A stretch of 64,000 nucleotides of DNA from Woeseiaceae bacterium (GCA_021773115.1 JAJFKS010000028.1:1-64000); one strand, 5' to 3'; positions 6,799 through 14,090 are shown, counted from the stretch's first letter. Program-made: numbers and translations. The notes: generated by a model not told the origin, from the sequence alone.

Positions 6799-7389
6799 AT
6801 GAAGCAACTCTTAGCCACAATGGTGCTTTTCTGGCCACTCGCAGGGATGTGCGACCTATCCGATGAAGATCCCAACGAATTGTGCAAGTTGCTCGAGCCC
6901 TACGAAATAATTCTTACAGATTACGAAGTACTTGAAGGCGAGCTGAAGCCGATCTGCTTTGTTAAGAGTCAACCAACTTCAGGTGTCGATGACGGCTACG
7001 AGTACTCGTACAGAGTGATTTCCCATTTCGAAAAGGATCATCCAGACAAATTGTTTCTTGAGATGGCTGGAGTACCATCCCAGATTCTTGGTCAACAACC
7101 GCATGCTCAGTACATTGAGATGGCGTCAGAAGTGCTGTCTAGAATTTATTCAGAAGAAGTCGTCGCCGAGATTGTCTTGGCTATAGAATCAATTTCGCCA
7201 GGGTTCAATCGTCACATGGTCGTCGAGGGGATGGGCATTCAGCTTAGGGCGCACGACTACTCGCAGAACTTGGCCGGTATGTCGTGGCTTGTGATTCGTT
7301 TCGACGTCGGCAATGCGTGCCGTTTTGATGGACACGCTGATCTTCGGGCGAAATGCGTAGCCGAACGGAAAGGGTCGCTTGCTGAGTAG
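6799..7389 (+). CDS. Secreted protein of unknown function
   Basis: This 196-aa protein has a signal peptide (MKQLLATMVLFWPLAGMCDL, cleavage near residue 17-20). The acidic mature part has a few Cys residues (LCKLLEP, PICFVKS, NACRFDG, KCVAE) that could pair in the periplasm. No domain is recognised. A region around 115-145 looks helical (VLSRIYSEEVVAEIVLAIES). It is solitary and plus-oriented, with repeat copies on each side. Confidence 0.6.
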   Translation: MKQLLATMVLFWPLAGMCDLSDEDPNELCKLLEPYEIILTDYEVLEGELKPICFVKSQPTSGVDDGYEYSYRVISHFEKDHPDKLFLEMAGVPSQILGQQPHAQYIEMASEVLSRIYSEEVVAEIVLAIESISPGFNRHMVVEGMGIQLRAHDYSQNLAGMSWLVIRFDVGNACRFDGHADLRAKCVAERKGSLAE

Positions 7390-7405
7390 TAGAATCGCAT
7401 GTATT

Positions 7406-7440
7406 GAGCGGCTGCTGTTGGCCGATCAGAGTCTGTCGCT
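7406..7440 (+). repeat. Dispersed repeat, copy 8 (left half)
   Basis: GCGGCTGCTGTTGGCCGATC then AGAGTCTGTCGC, 17 nt after the stop codon at 7389. It is a diverged left half. Confidence 0.6.
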
Positions 7441-7526
7441 TGTCGAAGGAACGACGGGCCGGAATACGCCCGATAGCCGTCGCCCAAGTTATAAAATAAC
7501 AGCATGCGTCGGAGTGTGCTAACACA

Positions 7527-7931
7527 ATGAGCAAGACGTTGATCAAATTATCACTCAGTACACTTGCCTTATGCCTAGTGAGCGGCTGCGTGCTGCCTTG
7601 GCCAGCGGATAAGGATCTTCCTATAGTTTCCATACCAACGTTTGCGAGCACTTCGCTAGACGAGTTCAATATGCGTGCGTACGTGATTGCCGTCGTGATC
7701 TGCCCACCCCGAAATATGTGTATTAGGATGGATGGTGTTGATATCGCCTCAGAAACAGTAACCATAGGCGAACCAGATTACCTGGAGAAAATGGAGGGAC
7801 TCCGAGACAGTGGGGAAATTATGACATTGCCTATTGGTGTGTATCGCCGGTTCAGTTTGGAGGTCGGTCGAGAATATCTATTTAGTTTCAGGACGGGTCG
7901 TGGAGTGGTTGGCGTATCTGCCGCAAACTGA
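7527..7931 (+). CDS. Small lipoprotein of unknown function
   Basis: This 134-aa protein has a lipoprotein signal: a basic start, a hydrophobic core and the lipobox LVSGC with Cys21. Asp at +2 is absent (Val-Leu-Pro follow), so outer-membrane sorting is plausible. The mature domain is mostly beta-like (FNMRAYVIAVVICPPRNMCIRMDGVDIA; YLFSFRTGRGVVGV). No family is recognised. Its TGA is part of the next repeat copy. Confidence 0.65.
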   Translation: MSKTLIKLSLSTLALCLVSGCVLPWPADKDLPIVSIPTFASTSLDEFNMRAYVIAVVICPPRNMCIRMDGVDIASETVTIGEPDYLEKMEGLRDSGEIMTLPIGVYRRFSLEVGREYLFSFRTGRGVVGVSAAN

Positions 7932-7950
7932 CCGGCCGCATTTGGCCTAT
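7929..7950 (+). repeat. Dispersed repeat, copy 9 (left end only)
   Basis: TGACCGGCCGCATTTGGCC begins at the stop codon of the lipoprotein gene. The remainder is lost where the IS1182-like remnant begins. Confidence 0.5.
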
Positions 7951-8023
7951 TGTGTTGAAAAACTCCTGCTGATAAACCATCGATGCGATAATGCGTGTGT
8001 GTTGATTGCCGGAGTGATGTCCA

Positions 8024-8360
8024 ATGATGGGCAGCAACGACAAACCGCAAGATGAGTTGTTTTACGCGTTTAATCTCGACGAGATCGTGCCACAGGATCA
8101 CTTGCTACGCGACATTGATCGACTTCTGGATTTGAGCGAGCTTCGCGAGCACCTTGCGCCGTACTACAGCCACACCGGACGACCGTCAGTTGATCCGGAA
8201 CTCATGATTCGTATGCTGCTGATTGGCTATTGCTGCGGAATCCGTTCCGCTTCGTCTTTGAACAGGTTCTCAGGCGCTGCATGAACGAGGGTCTGATCGG
8301 TGGTGAGGGTTTTGCCGTTGATGCCAGTGTGGTGAAGGCCGACGTCCAGTTCGCCGGTCG
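8024..8360 (+). pseudogene. IS1182-family (DUF772) transposase remnant, internally deleted
   Basis: The first part (8024-8239) encodes a typical N-terminus: YAFNLDEIVPQDHLLRDIDR, TGRPSVDPELMIRMLLIGYC and CGIRS. It then breaks and resumes in another frame from about 8245 with FEQVLRRCMNEGLIGGEGFA then VDASVVKADV, which carries the first catalytic Asp region. Roughly 50 codons between these blocks are missing, and the rest of the gene is absent after about 8360. At the 3' break the sequence joins the second short repeat family. It is inactive. Confidence 0.75.
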
Positions 8361-8389
8361 CAGAAAATCATGTAGACTTTCTGCTGATG
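8355..8389 (+). repeat. Second short repeat family, copy B
   Basis: It is similar to 6701-6735 (shared AAAATCATGTA, ACTTTCTGC and GATG blocks). It starts exactly where transposase homology ends and lies about 80 bp upstream of the gene at 8468, just as copy A lies upstream of 6799. Confidence 0.55.
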
Positions 8390-8467
8390 CCAGAGCGAGC
8401 GCTGCGGAATCGTCCGATACTTGGGCTGTCAGTACTACTTTTCCCTTACGAACCTTAGGCTCAAAAT

Positions 8468-8866
8468 GTGAAAGTACTCAGTGTAAGACTTCTGATTATA
8501 ACCAGTATGATCTTGGCGACAGGTCTGGGCTTCGGCCACTGGTACGCAAGTGAGCTGGAGGCTACCCACCCGCACGGCATGTGGATATATACGCCTCCAG
8601 CACATCATATTGGCTCAGCGCCTCATGCCTACCCAATTGGATTTGGTCTCATTGTTTTTATGGTCGGAGCAGTGACATTAATTTCATCGACAATATTTTG
8701 GATCGTCGCGAGATACTGGCTACAACCGAAGAGACACCTTGCTAGTGAATCACTGGTAGCAAGCATAGTTTGTTGCGTCATTTTCTTTGTAGCGAGTGGA
8801 ATTGTTGAATTCGAGTATTCTAAGAAAGTACTGTGTGGCTCAAACGTGGTCACGAATGTCTGCTAG
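8468..8866 (+). CDS. Three-helix membrane protein, unknown function
   Basis: This 132-aa protein has hydrophobic helices at about residues 8-28, 54-85 (long, GFGLIVFMVGAVTLISSTIF) and 94-116. A periplasmic-type loop between helices 1 and 2 is rich in His and Pro (ATHPHGMWIYTPPAHHIGSA), which could bind metal but shows no known motif. The C-terminus has two Cys. The Shine-Dalgarno is not obvious. Solitary and plus-oriented. Confidence 0.5.
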   Translation: MKVLSVRLLIITSMILATGLGFGHWYASELEATHPHGMWIYTPPAHHIGSAPHAYPIGFGLIVFMVGAVTLISSTIFWIVARYWLQPKRHLASESLVASIVCCVIFFVASGIVEFEYSKKVLCGSNVVTNVC

Positions 8867-8920
8867 TTGGTCTGAACCCGATAAAACGGACCATTTCGTC
8901 AAGTCCTAATATCCGGTTCC

Positions 8921-8979
8921 GGGCGACTGCGACAGTTGTCTGTGTTGGCTTAGAACGACGGCTTGTGAAACGGTCATTG
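8921..8979 (+). repeat. Dispersed repeat, copy 10 (right half well kept)
   Basis: GGCTTAGAACGACGGCTTGT then GAAACGGTCATTGG matches the TAGAAT...right-end part of other copies. The left half (GGGCGACTGCGACAG) is diverged. Confidence 0.6.
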
Positions 8980-9010
8980 GAGCAATGGAGTATTGGAGGG
9001 CAGAAATCAC

Positions 9011-9433
9011 ATGAACGCCGAGCAAATACAAGCGAAGCTGGCTGATTCAGTTACGTTCACATTCGGTGACAACGAAGAATTGTGCAACGACCTGTTGCGG
9101 TTAATTCGGATAGGCCGAAAGACTGCCACGTGCGGAGCCCTAAGAGAGTTCAAACCCGAAGGCGATGCAATGCCTGTTGTCGGTCGCCAGGACATTGCCC
9201 TCAATTGGGACGGTACGCCAGCTCTGGTCCTCGAAACATTGGAAGTAACCCAAATGCGATTCTGTGATGTTGATGAATCTTTCGCGCTTGCCGAAGGGGA
9301 AAATGACGATCTCGATGGGTGGCGACACGATCATCAGGTGTACTTTGAACGAAACGGCGGTTTCGACAACGAAATGATACTCGTTTGTGAGCGCTTCAAG
9401 CTGGTTCATGATTGTCAATTACAGGAAGTGTAG
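9011..9433 (+). CDS. ASCH-domain protein
   Basis: The start is at ATG 9011, with GGAGGG 10 nt upstream; a TTG at 8993 is in frame but overlaps that ribosome site. The 140-aa product is an ASCH (PUA-like fold) protein. The IRIGRKTATCGALREF segment matches the conserved G-K-K-T-A-T core, and the ALVLETLEVTQMRFCDVDES and WRHDHQVYFER segments follow as in family members. ASCH domains are predicted to bind RNA, and the short YqfB type hydrolyses N4-acetylcytidine. Which applies here is unknown. It is followed 35 nt later by a GNAT gene, the only likely two-gene plus-strand unit in the array. Confidence 0.8.
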   Translation: MNAEQIQAKLADSVTFTFGDNEELCNDLLRLIRIGRKTATCGALREFKPEGDAMPVVGRQDIALNWDGTPALVLETLEVTQMRFCDVDESFALAEGENDDLDGWRHDHQVYFERNGGFDNEMILVCERFKLVHDCQLQEV

Positions 9434-9468
9434 GCCCGCTTTTTTTCTGACGAATAACCGGAACCTGT

Positions 9469-10020
9469 ATGCAACTCCCTAATCTTGATACGAAACGACT
9501 ACTGTTGAGACCATTCCTGTTGGCCGATGCACCGGATGTCCAACGGTTAGCGGGTGAACGGGAAATTGCAGATACGACTTTAAACGTTCCGCATCCGTAT
9601 GAAGATGGGATGGCCGAGGCTTGGATATCGGACCAGCAGTCAAAAATCGAAGGCGGTGAATTGGCGGTATTCGCTATCACACAAATGACGACCGGTAAAC
9701 TTGTGGGCGCCATTGGTCTTCGGATTGATCCGCCCATGAACAGGGCAAATTTGGGCTACTGGATTGGAAAGCCGTATTGGAACACTGGCTACTGCACTGA
9801 AGCTGCGCTGCGTATTGTCCAATTCGGCTTTGAGGAATTGAAATTACACAGAGTACATGCTGAACATCTGGACAGAAATCCAGCTTCCGGTAGAGTTCTC
9901 AAAAAGATTGGCATGGTGAAGGAAGGCATTGCCCGCGAACACATCATGAAATGGGGCAGATTTGAGGATTTGGTTTTATACGGATTACTTCGTGACGAAT
10001 GTAGTGGTGTTAAGCGTTAA
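9469..10020 (+). CDS. GNAT N-acetyltransferase, RimJ/RimL type
   Basis: This 183-aa protein is a typical RimJ/RimL-like acetyltransferase. It opens LDTKRLLLRPFLLADAPDVQ, has the central strand pair GKLVGAIGLRID...ANLGYWIGKPYWNTGY with EAALRIVQFGF, and the acetyl-CoA-contacting region RNPASGRVLKKIGMVKEG. The family transfers acetyl from acetyl-CoA to alpha-amino groups of ribosomal proteins or small molecules; the substrate cannot be read from sequence. It is convergent with, and overlaps by 4 nt, the gene at 10017. Confidence 0.88.
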   Translation: MQLPNLDTKRLLLRPFLLADAPDVQRLAGEREIADTTLNVPHPYEDGMAEAWISDQQSKIEGGELAVFAITQMTTGKLVGAIGLRIDPPMNRANLGYWIGKPYWNTGYCTEAALRIVQFGFEELKLHRVHAEHLDRNPASGRVLKKIGMVKEGIAREHIMKWGRFEDLVLYGLLRDECSGVKR

Positions 10021-10418
10021 TTGCACGATGCTTGTAGCGCACTGAGGTGCTGCAGGTCTTTTGCGCTCGACCGAATCGTCTTGTAACGAACCACATGTTC
10101 CAAGCGCACAAACGGCAATGAGTCGATCATTTCGGCGGTATCTATTAACTCCGTGACGTCAAACTTACCGATTCCCCATTCCGTTCCAAGAGTTATCGCA
10201 CGATCAAAAAACGAAGCAACTGTAACGTGATATTCAGGCAGAAATTTTGTCACCCCGTTACGGCTGAAATTGTCCCAAACGTCTTGTCTACACAGAATAT
10301 CCAAATCATTGCATGCCGGAATAATACCCCGAATTGCTAGTGGGCCACTGCCGAATATTGCATAGCCGTTGGGCGGCAAACGTAGTTGTCGAAGCTGGTC
10401 AAATAGCGTGTAATCCAT
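10017..10418 (-). CDS. Nucleotidyltransferase-fold protein, unknown role
   Basis: This 133-aa product is read from ATG 10418; a TTG at 10472 would add 18 residues. The N-terminal part YAIFGSGPLAIRGI followed by NDLDILC matches the GS...DxD pattern of the nucleotidyltransferase superfamily, with a central Asp pair (D-L-D) for metal binding. The C-terminus (VRLEHVVRYKTIRSSAKDLQH) has the Lys-Asp pattern seen in AbiEii/Nt-type proteins. No antitoxin partner is next to it: the neighbour is the convergent GNAT gene. It may act on RNA or small molecules, unproven. Confidence 0.6.
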   Translation of the reverse strand: MDYTLFDQLRQLRLPPNGYAIFGSGPLAIRGIIPACNDLDILCRQDVWDNFSRNGVTKFLPEYHVTVASFFDRAITLGTEWGIGKFDVTELIDTAEMIDSLPFVRLEHVVRYKTIRSSAKDLQHLSALQASCN

Positions 10419-10493
10419 GCGCGGACGGTAGCTCAAACGCCGCGTGGAGTTCAAATGACAAAGGTTCGCCAATCGAAGGGCATTGCCTTGTAG

Positions 10494-10526
10494 GCAGCCG
10501 CTCCTGACCGAACTGAGACGGTTGCC
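10494..10526 (+). repeat. Dispersed repeat, copy 11 (left half)
   Basis: GCAGCCGCTCCTGACCGAAC then TGAGACGGTTGCC. It lies upstream of the minus-strand gene at 10017-10418 yet keeps plus orientation. Confidence 0.65.
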
Positions 10527-10552
10527 TGCTTTAAGGGGCTACCCCCCTCTGA

Positions 10553-10753
10553 ACTCGCGACCGGCTGATCAATCGATTTGGCATCCGAACGTTCGACGAA
10601 ATCCGTACTTTGTCAGCAGGAACAATCATCCTGCCCGTCAATCCGATACTGGTGCAGGCGGCGGGACGGTCGTACTTGGTATTGACGGCCAAAATTCCGA
10701 GATTCAATACTCGACAGTCGATAGAGATTACTGAGCAGATCCTTGCACGATAA
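10553..10753 (+). pseudogene. Gene fragment without start codon, unknown family
   Basis: A stop-free run of 66 codons reads like real protein (DRLINRFGIRTFDEIRTLSA, then TIILPVNPILVQAAGRSYLV and RQSIEITEQILAR) but has no ATG or GTG near its start. It begins right after repeat copy 11. I interpret it as the remains of a gene cut by rearrangement. It overlaps a second protein-like frame that continues downstream, suggesting a frameshift. The family is not recognised. Confidence 0.35.
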
Positions 10754-10941
10754 CGGATGCAATAACGCTGAAGATCCCAGGTCGCGATGTGATGCAAATC
10801 GCTGCCTATGCTGGCAATGACTCAATCGTTGAGCGATACGCTTTGGTATGGACCCAACCGAGGGGGAACTCCAAGCTACTCGATCTTGGGAGCGGAGAAA
10901 GTGTGTTCGGGGATCTGCAGGTGGCGGGGTGGATTCAGTAG
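10735..10941 (+). pseudogene. Continuation fragment in another frame, unknown family
   Basis: A 68-codon open run reads ITLKIPGRDVMQIAAYAGND then SIVERYALVWTQPRGNSKLL and stops at TAG 10939-10941. It may be the frameshifted second half of the fragment at 10553. It ends 24 bp before repeat copy 12. No other gene is seen between 10419 and 11099. Confidence 0.3.
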
Positions 10942-10965
10942 ACTGCGCTACACAGTTGGGTCCCT

Positions 10966-11040
10966 GTGCCCGCTTTTGGCGAAACTGAGACCGTCGCACG
11001 GAACTGTTAGAATCAACTCCTGGTGGCCTAAAGCGGACAT
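10966..11040 (+). repeat. Dispersed repeat, copy 12 (best-preserved inverted ends)
   Basis: The left end GTGCCCGCTTTTGGCG and the right end GGCCTAAAGCGGACAT are inverted repeats agreeing at most positions over about 14 bp. Between them are AACTGAGACCGTCGC and GTTAGAATCAACTCCTGGTG. The 75-bp unit looks like a miniature palindromic-ended element. Confidence 0.8.
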
Positions 11041-11099
11041 GGCAGTAAGCAATGTTCTCAGTCTATCCACGCATCGCGTATCTATAGAGATTTGGAATC

Positions 11100-11597
11100 A
11101 TGTTTAAGTGTAAACAAATAATTTTAACTGTATTGGGGACCATGTTCCTGGGTTCGACAACAGCTCACGCTCAAGCGTCTTCGGCATCTCCGAATGACCT
11201 TCAGTTATCTCAAGAAGTTCGGGGCATTCTCCAGGCGGAGATGCGTGAAATTGCGGTCGCAGTTCAGGCCTTGGTGCTGTCCCTGGCAAGCGGTGATTGG
11301 GAGTCAATCGAAACCATCAGCGAGAATATTCGCGCCAGTTACGTCATGGAAAAGAACCTCACAGATTCTCAGAGGCATGAATTGGAAGATCGGCTACCTG
11401 AATACTTCAAAAGGCTCGACGCAGAGTTTCATGCAAGGGCAGAAAAGCTTGGCTTGGCCGCAACGAGGCAGGACCCTGAAGCTGTCGCTTTTCAGTACTA
11501 CCGATTGGTAGAGAGCTGTGCGACCTGCCATTCAGCGTTTGCAAAAACACGATTCCCCGGATTTTCGTCTACCAGCCCGGAAAAACATAGGCACTAG
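11100..11597 (+). CDS. Cytochrome c'-like (c556-type) periplasmic protein
   Basis: This 165-aa protein has a signal peptide (residues 1-24, ending TAHA). The mature part is predicted all-helical and ends with the haem-binding motif CATCH at residues 140-144, followed by SAFAKTRFPGF. A single C-terminal CxxCH after a four-helix bundle is characteristic of the cytochrome c'/c556 family; residues corresponding to the haem ligand Met cannot be fixed. It probably carries haem in the periplasm, for electron transfer or gas binding. It is the last gene after the repeat array and is followed 28 nt later by the ICMT-like gene. Confidence 0.8.
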   Translation: MFKCKQIILTVLGTMFLGSTTAHAQASSASPNDLQLSQEVRGILQAEMREIAVAVQALVLSLASGDWESIETISENIRASYVMEKNLTDSQRHELEDRLPEYFKRLDAEFHARAEKLGLAATRQDPEAVAFQYYRLVESCATCHSAFAKTRFPGFSSTSPEKHRH

Positions 11598-11625
11598 GTG
11601 AACCCTGGGCGGTATTTTCTGCACC

Positions 11626-12087
11626 ATGCGCGCATTCGAACTCAAGGTTCCCCCAGTTGCTCTTGTGGCGGTATTCGCTGTTGCCATGTGGGCCGCGTCG
11701 ATCATCTTTTCGGCGGCATCAATCCCTTTGCCAGGCGCTTCAATCATCGCCTTGAGCTTTGCATTGGTTGGTAGTGGAATTGCAGCCGCTGGTGTATTCG
11801 CTTTCAGGCAGCACCACACGAGCTTGAATCCAATGAAACCGGATACGGCGTCGTCAGTCGTGACTGCCGGCATCTACCGCGCCACCCGGAATCCGATGTA
11901 CTTGGGCCTTGCGTTAGCGCTTGCAGGGTGGGCGATGTATCTGTCGAATCTGGTTGCGCTGTTAATAGTTCCGGCTTTCGTAGCCTACATGACGCAATTC
12001 CAGATCAAGCCCGAGGAACGCACGTTGCTGGCAAAGTTCGGGCCAGGCTTCGCCGCCTACATGGCAGCGGTGCGCAGGTGGATATGA
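11626..12087 (+). CDS. Isoprenylcysteine carboxyl methyltransferase (ICMT)-like membrane protein
   Basis: This 153-aa protein has about four membrane helices. Its C-terminal half carries the ICMT/PEMT signature: GIYRATRNPMYLGLALALAG followed by a hydrophobic helix, and PEERTLLAKFGPGFAAYMA before a basic RRWI end. The family binds S-adenosylmethionine near the Arg-Asn-Pro and Glu-Glu/Arg motifs and methylates small hydrophobic substrates; bacterial substrates are mostly unknown. Confidence 0.82.
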   Translation: MRAFELKVPPVALVAVFAVAMWAASIIFSAASIPLPGASIIALSFALVGSGIAAAGVFAFRQHHTSLNPMKPDTASSVVTAGIYRATRNPMYLGLALALAGWAMYLSNLVALLIVPAFVAYMTQFQIKPEERTLLAKFGPGFAAYMAAVRRWI

Positions 12088-12094
12088 ATGACGC

Positions 12095-12211
12095 CTGAGA
12101 GACTGGGCTGACGAATTCAATGACGAGCGGATGGATCCGGAGAAAAACCCCATGCCTTACGATGGGAAGCGCCTTATCTACGGTGGCTTCGAGCCGATTG
12201 TTGAACTATAG
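12095..12211 (+). pseudogene. DUF1428 gene, 3' remnant
   Basis: A run of 38 codons ends DPEKNPMPYDGKRLIYGGFE then PIVEL and TAG. This is the conserved C-terminus of DUF1428 proteins (normally about 120 aa). The 5' two thirds are missing: an in-frame TGA lies just upstream and the ICMT-like gene ends 8 nt before. Confidence 0.6.
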
Positions 12212-12285
12212 ATTCCCAGGTTAGGCGGAGGCTGCTCGAAAGGCCGAGCATTACCTGTCGGGGCGTTAGTCAAGCAGAAAGAACG

Positions 12286-13116
12286 CTATTGGCGCCACAG
12301 GCGAAAGTTTTGAACGTCGGGTTCAAAATTACTGCGAAAGGGATTGATGTCCAGACCGCCGCGGCGTTGGTAGCGGGCGAATACACTGAGTGATTGTGCA
12401 CCGCAGCAGTGCTGAAGATCGATGAACATCCGCTCAATACACGCCTCGTGGAAATCATTGTGCTCGCGGTAGGAAACGATGTACTGGAGCAGGCTGGTCC
12501 GGTCGATCTTCGGCCCGTGGTAGTGAATCGCAAGGCTGCCGATATCGGGTTGGGCTGTCACCGGACACAGGCTTCGCAACAGGTGAGTGTGCAAAGTTTC
12601 ATGGACGACTTTGGAAGAATCTGCTCGCAATAATGTCGGGTCGACGTCAAATTGCTCACAGCTCACGGCAAGTTCATCGAGGCAGTCACCGGGCAGAGTT
12701 CGCACGGCGTTCGCCGCGGCATCATCGTGCCCGGCGAGTTTCACTGTGACGGTGCCACCGGCACACCGGCTCAGATCCTCACTTATCGTGTTCTGGACCG
12801 CCGTTCTGTTGTCGTAGCGCGTCATCGCGAACGAATTGAGATATAGCTTTAGCGACTTGGATTCAATCAGACTGCCGGTATCCGCAGGGACACGGATCTC
12901 AGCGGTCGCGACGCGCGGCCTGCCATTCGGGTCAAGCCAGCTCAGCTCCCAGGCGTTCCAGATATCGACACCATGAAAGGGCAGTGCCGTGAGATTCAAC
13001 GCTGCCCGGCTGTCGCCGCGTGAGATAGCAAATAGAACGCCGGGATCATATTGCGTTGGATAGTGGGATTCTCTGCCCAGCGGAAGTGTCGGATGGCTCA
13101 ATGTGTCGTCTCTCAC
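12286..13116 (-). CDS. queF: NADPH-dependent 7-cyano-7-deazaguanine reductase QueF (long type)
   Basis: QueF reduces preQ0 to preQ1 with NADPH in queuosine tRNA modification. The 276-aa reading from GTG 13116 gives an N-terminus of normal length for the E. coli type; an earlier GTG at 13194 would add 26 residues. Family blocks are clear: YPTQYDPGVLFAISR, LPFHGVDIWNAWELSWL, LIESKSLKLYLNSF, then the active-site LRSLCPVTAQPDIGS (Cys184, Asp191 in this numbering), and YREHNDFHEACIERMF and RRGGLDINPFRSN. This is the fused two-half QUEF type. A YhhQ-type importer of Q precursors is 29 kb away in the same window. Confidence 0.95.
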   Translation of the reverse strand: MRDDTLSHPTLPLGRESHYPTQYDPGVLFAISRGDSRAALNLTALPFHGVDIWNAWELSWLDPNGRPRVATAEIRVPADTGSLIESKSLKLYLNSFAMTRYDNRTAVQNTISEDLSRCAGGTVTVKLAGHDDAAANAVRTLPGDCLDELAVSCEQFDVDPTLLRADSSKVVHETLHTHLLRSLCPVTAQPDIGSLAIHYHGPKIDRTSLLQYIVSYREHNDFHEACIERMFIDLQHCCGAQSLSVFARYQRRGGLDINPFRSNFEPDVQNFRLWRQ

Positions 13117-13238
13117 AGAAGCTTTTGCGTATTTTGCAGCATTGAGCGCAGGAATGGCTGAATTCTTGTGTAAAATACCCAGCCGTTTTCTCACCCCAAA
13201 TCCTGATGCCTGACTTTTCAGGTGGAGTCCGACTTTAA

Positions 13239-14072
13239 ATGTGTCCAGCGAAAATAATTTCCGGTACCGAACGCGGCTACATCATCCCGATCGGTGGTGC
13301 CGAGGAAAAACTCAAGAACCGTGAAATTCTGGATCGTTTTATCGATGTTTGTGGTGGCAAGAAGGCGCGAATAGGCATCATCGCGACGGCGTCCGAGCTG
13401 GAGGACACCGGCCGCAATTACGAAAAACTTTTTCGCGATATCGGAGTCAGGCATGCACGAGTGTTGCAGTTTCTCACGCGTGACGATTGCCAAAAGGGGC
13501 CGGATGTTGACTATATTGGTAAATGCAGTGGCATCTTTATGACCGGTGGCAATCAATTGCGTCTGTCGACAACGCTTGGCGGCACAACAGTCGCGCAGAC
13601 CATACGGCGTCGAAACGCCGAAGGCATGCACGTTGCAGGCACCTCGGCCGGTGCCGCATTCATGCCGGAGCACATGATCGCGGGTGGCGAAGAGGGCAGT
13701 ACGCCGAGTCCGGACAAAGTCACGATGGCACCCGGCCTCGGACTCACCAATGCCTTTATCATTGATCAGCATTTTCGCCAGCGCGATCGCCTCGGGCGAC
13801 TCCTGACCGCATTGGCCTACAACCCCTTTGCTGTCGGCATCGGGCTGGACGAGGATACCGCGGCATTTATCCGCCCCGGCGATGATGTCGAAGTCGTGGG
13901 AAGTGGTGGAATTACCGTCATTGATCCAACGGACCTCAGCTATTCGTCAATGGATCGCGCGCGACGCGGCGAACCGGTTAGCCTCATCGGCATAAAGCTG
14001 CATATACTGGTAGCAGGCGGCCACTTCAATATTTCGACAAGGGAAGCGCACGCCGAGCAAGGACCACAGTAA
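13239..14072 (+). CDS. cphB: Cyanophycinase
   Basis: This 277-aa S51-family serine peptidase cuts cyanophycin (multi-L-arginyl-poly-L-aspartate) into beta-Asp-Arg dipeptides in the cytoplasm. Visible family features are RGYIIPIGGAEEK at the start, IGIIATAS, IFMTGGNQLRLS, the nucleophile motif GTSAGA with Ser136, and GLGLTNAFIIDQHFRQRDR carrying the His region. No signal peptide is present, so it is the intracellular CphB type rather than the secreted CphE type. It is the first gene of a cphB-cphA-Mur ligase operon, with 18 nt before cphA. Confidence 0.95.
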   Translation: MCPAKIISGTERGYIIPIGGAEEKLKNREILDRFIDVCGGKKARIGIIATASELEDTGRNYEKLFRDIGVRHARVLQFLTRDDCQKGPDVDYIGKCSGIFMTGGNQLRLSTTLGGTTVAQTIRRRNAEGMHVAGTSAGAAFMPEHMIAGGEEGSTPSPDKVTMAPGLGLTNAFIIDQHFRQRDRLGRLLTALAYNPFAVGIGLDEDTAAFIRPGDDVEVVGSGGITVIDPTDLSYSSMDRARRGEPVSLIGIKLHILVAGGHFNISTREAHAEQGPQ

Positions 14073-14090
14073 TAAATACAGGCATCGTTG

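Noticed and set aside
666..11040. Repeats as integron attC sites
   Set aside because: I looked for the paired RYYYAAC and GTTRRRY boxes. The nearest strings (GTTAGAA, GCCGAAC) do not fit and are not complementary partners, and no integron integrase is visible. The array layout is similar but the sites are not attC.
1..12200. CRISPR array
   Set aside because: The repeats are 700-1,600 bp apart, imperfect, and separated by genes rather than short uniform spacers; no cas genes are present.
12394..12846. Plus-strand ORFs opposite queF
   Set aside because: They are antisense to conserved QueF blocks including the active-site region.
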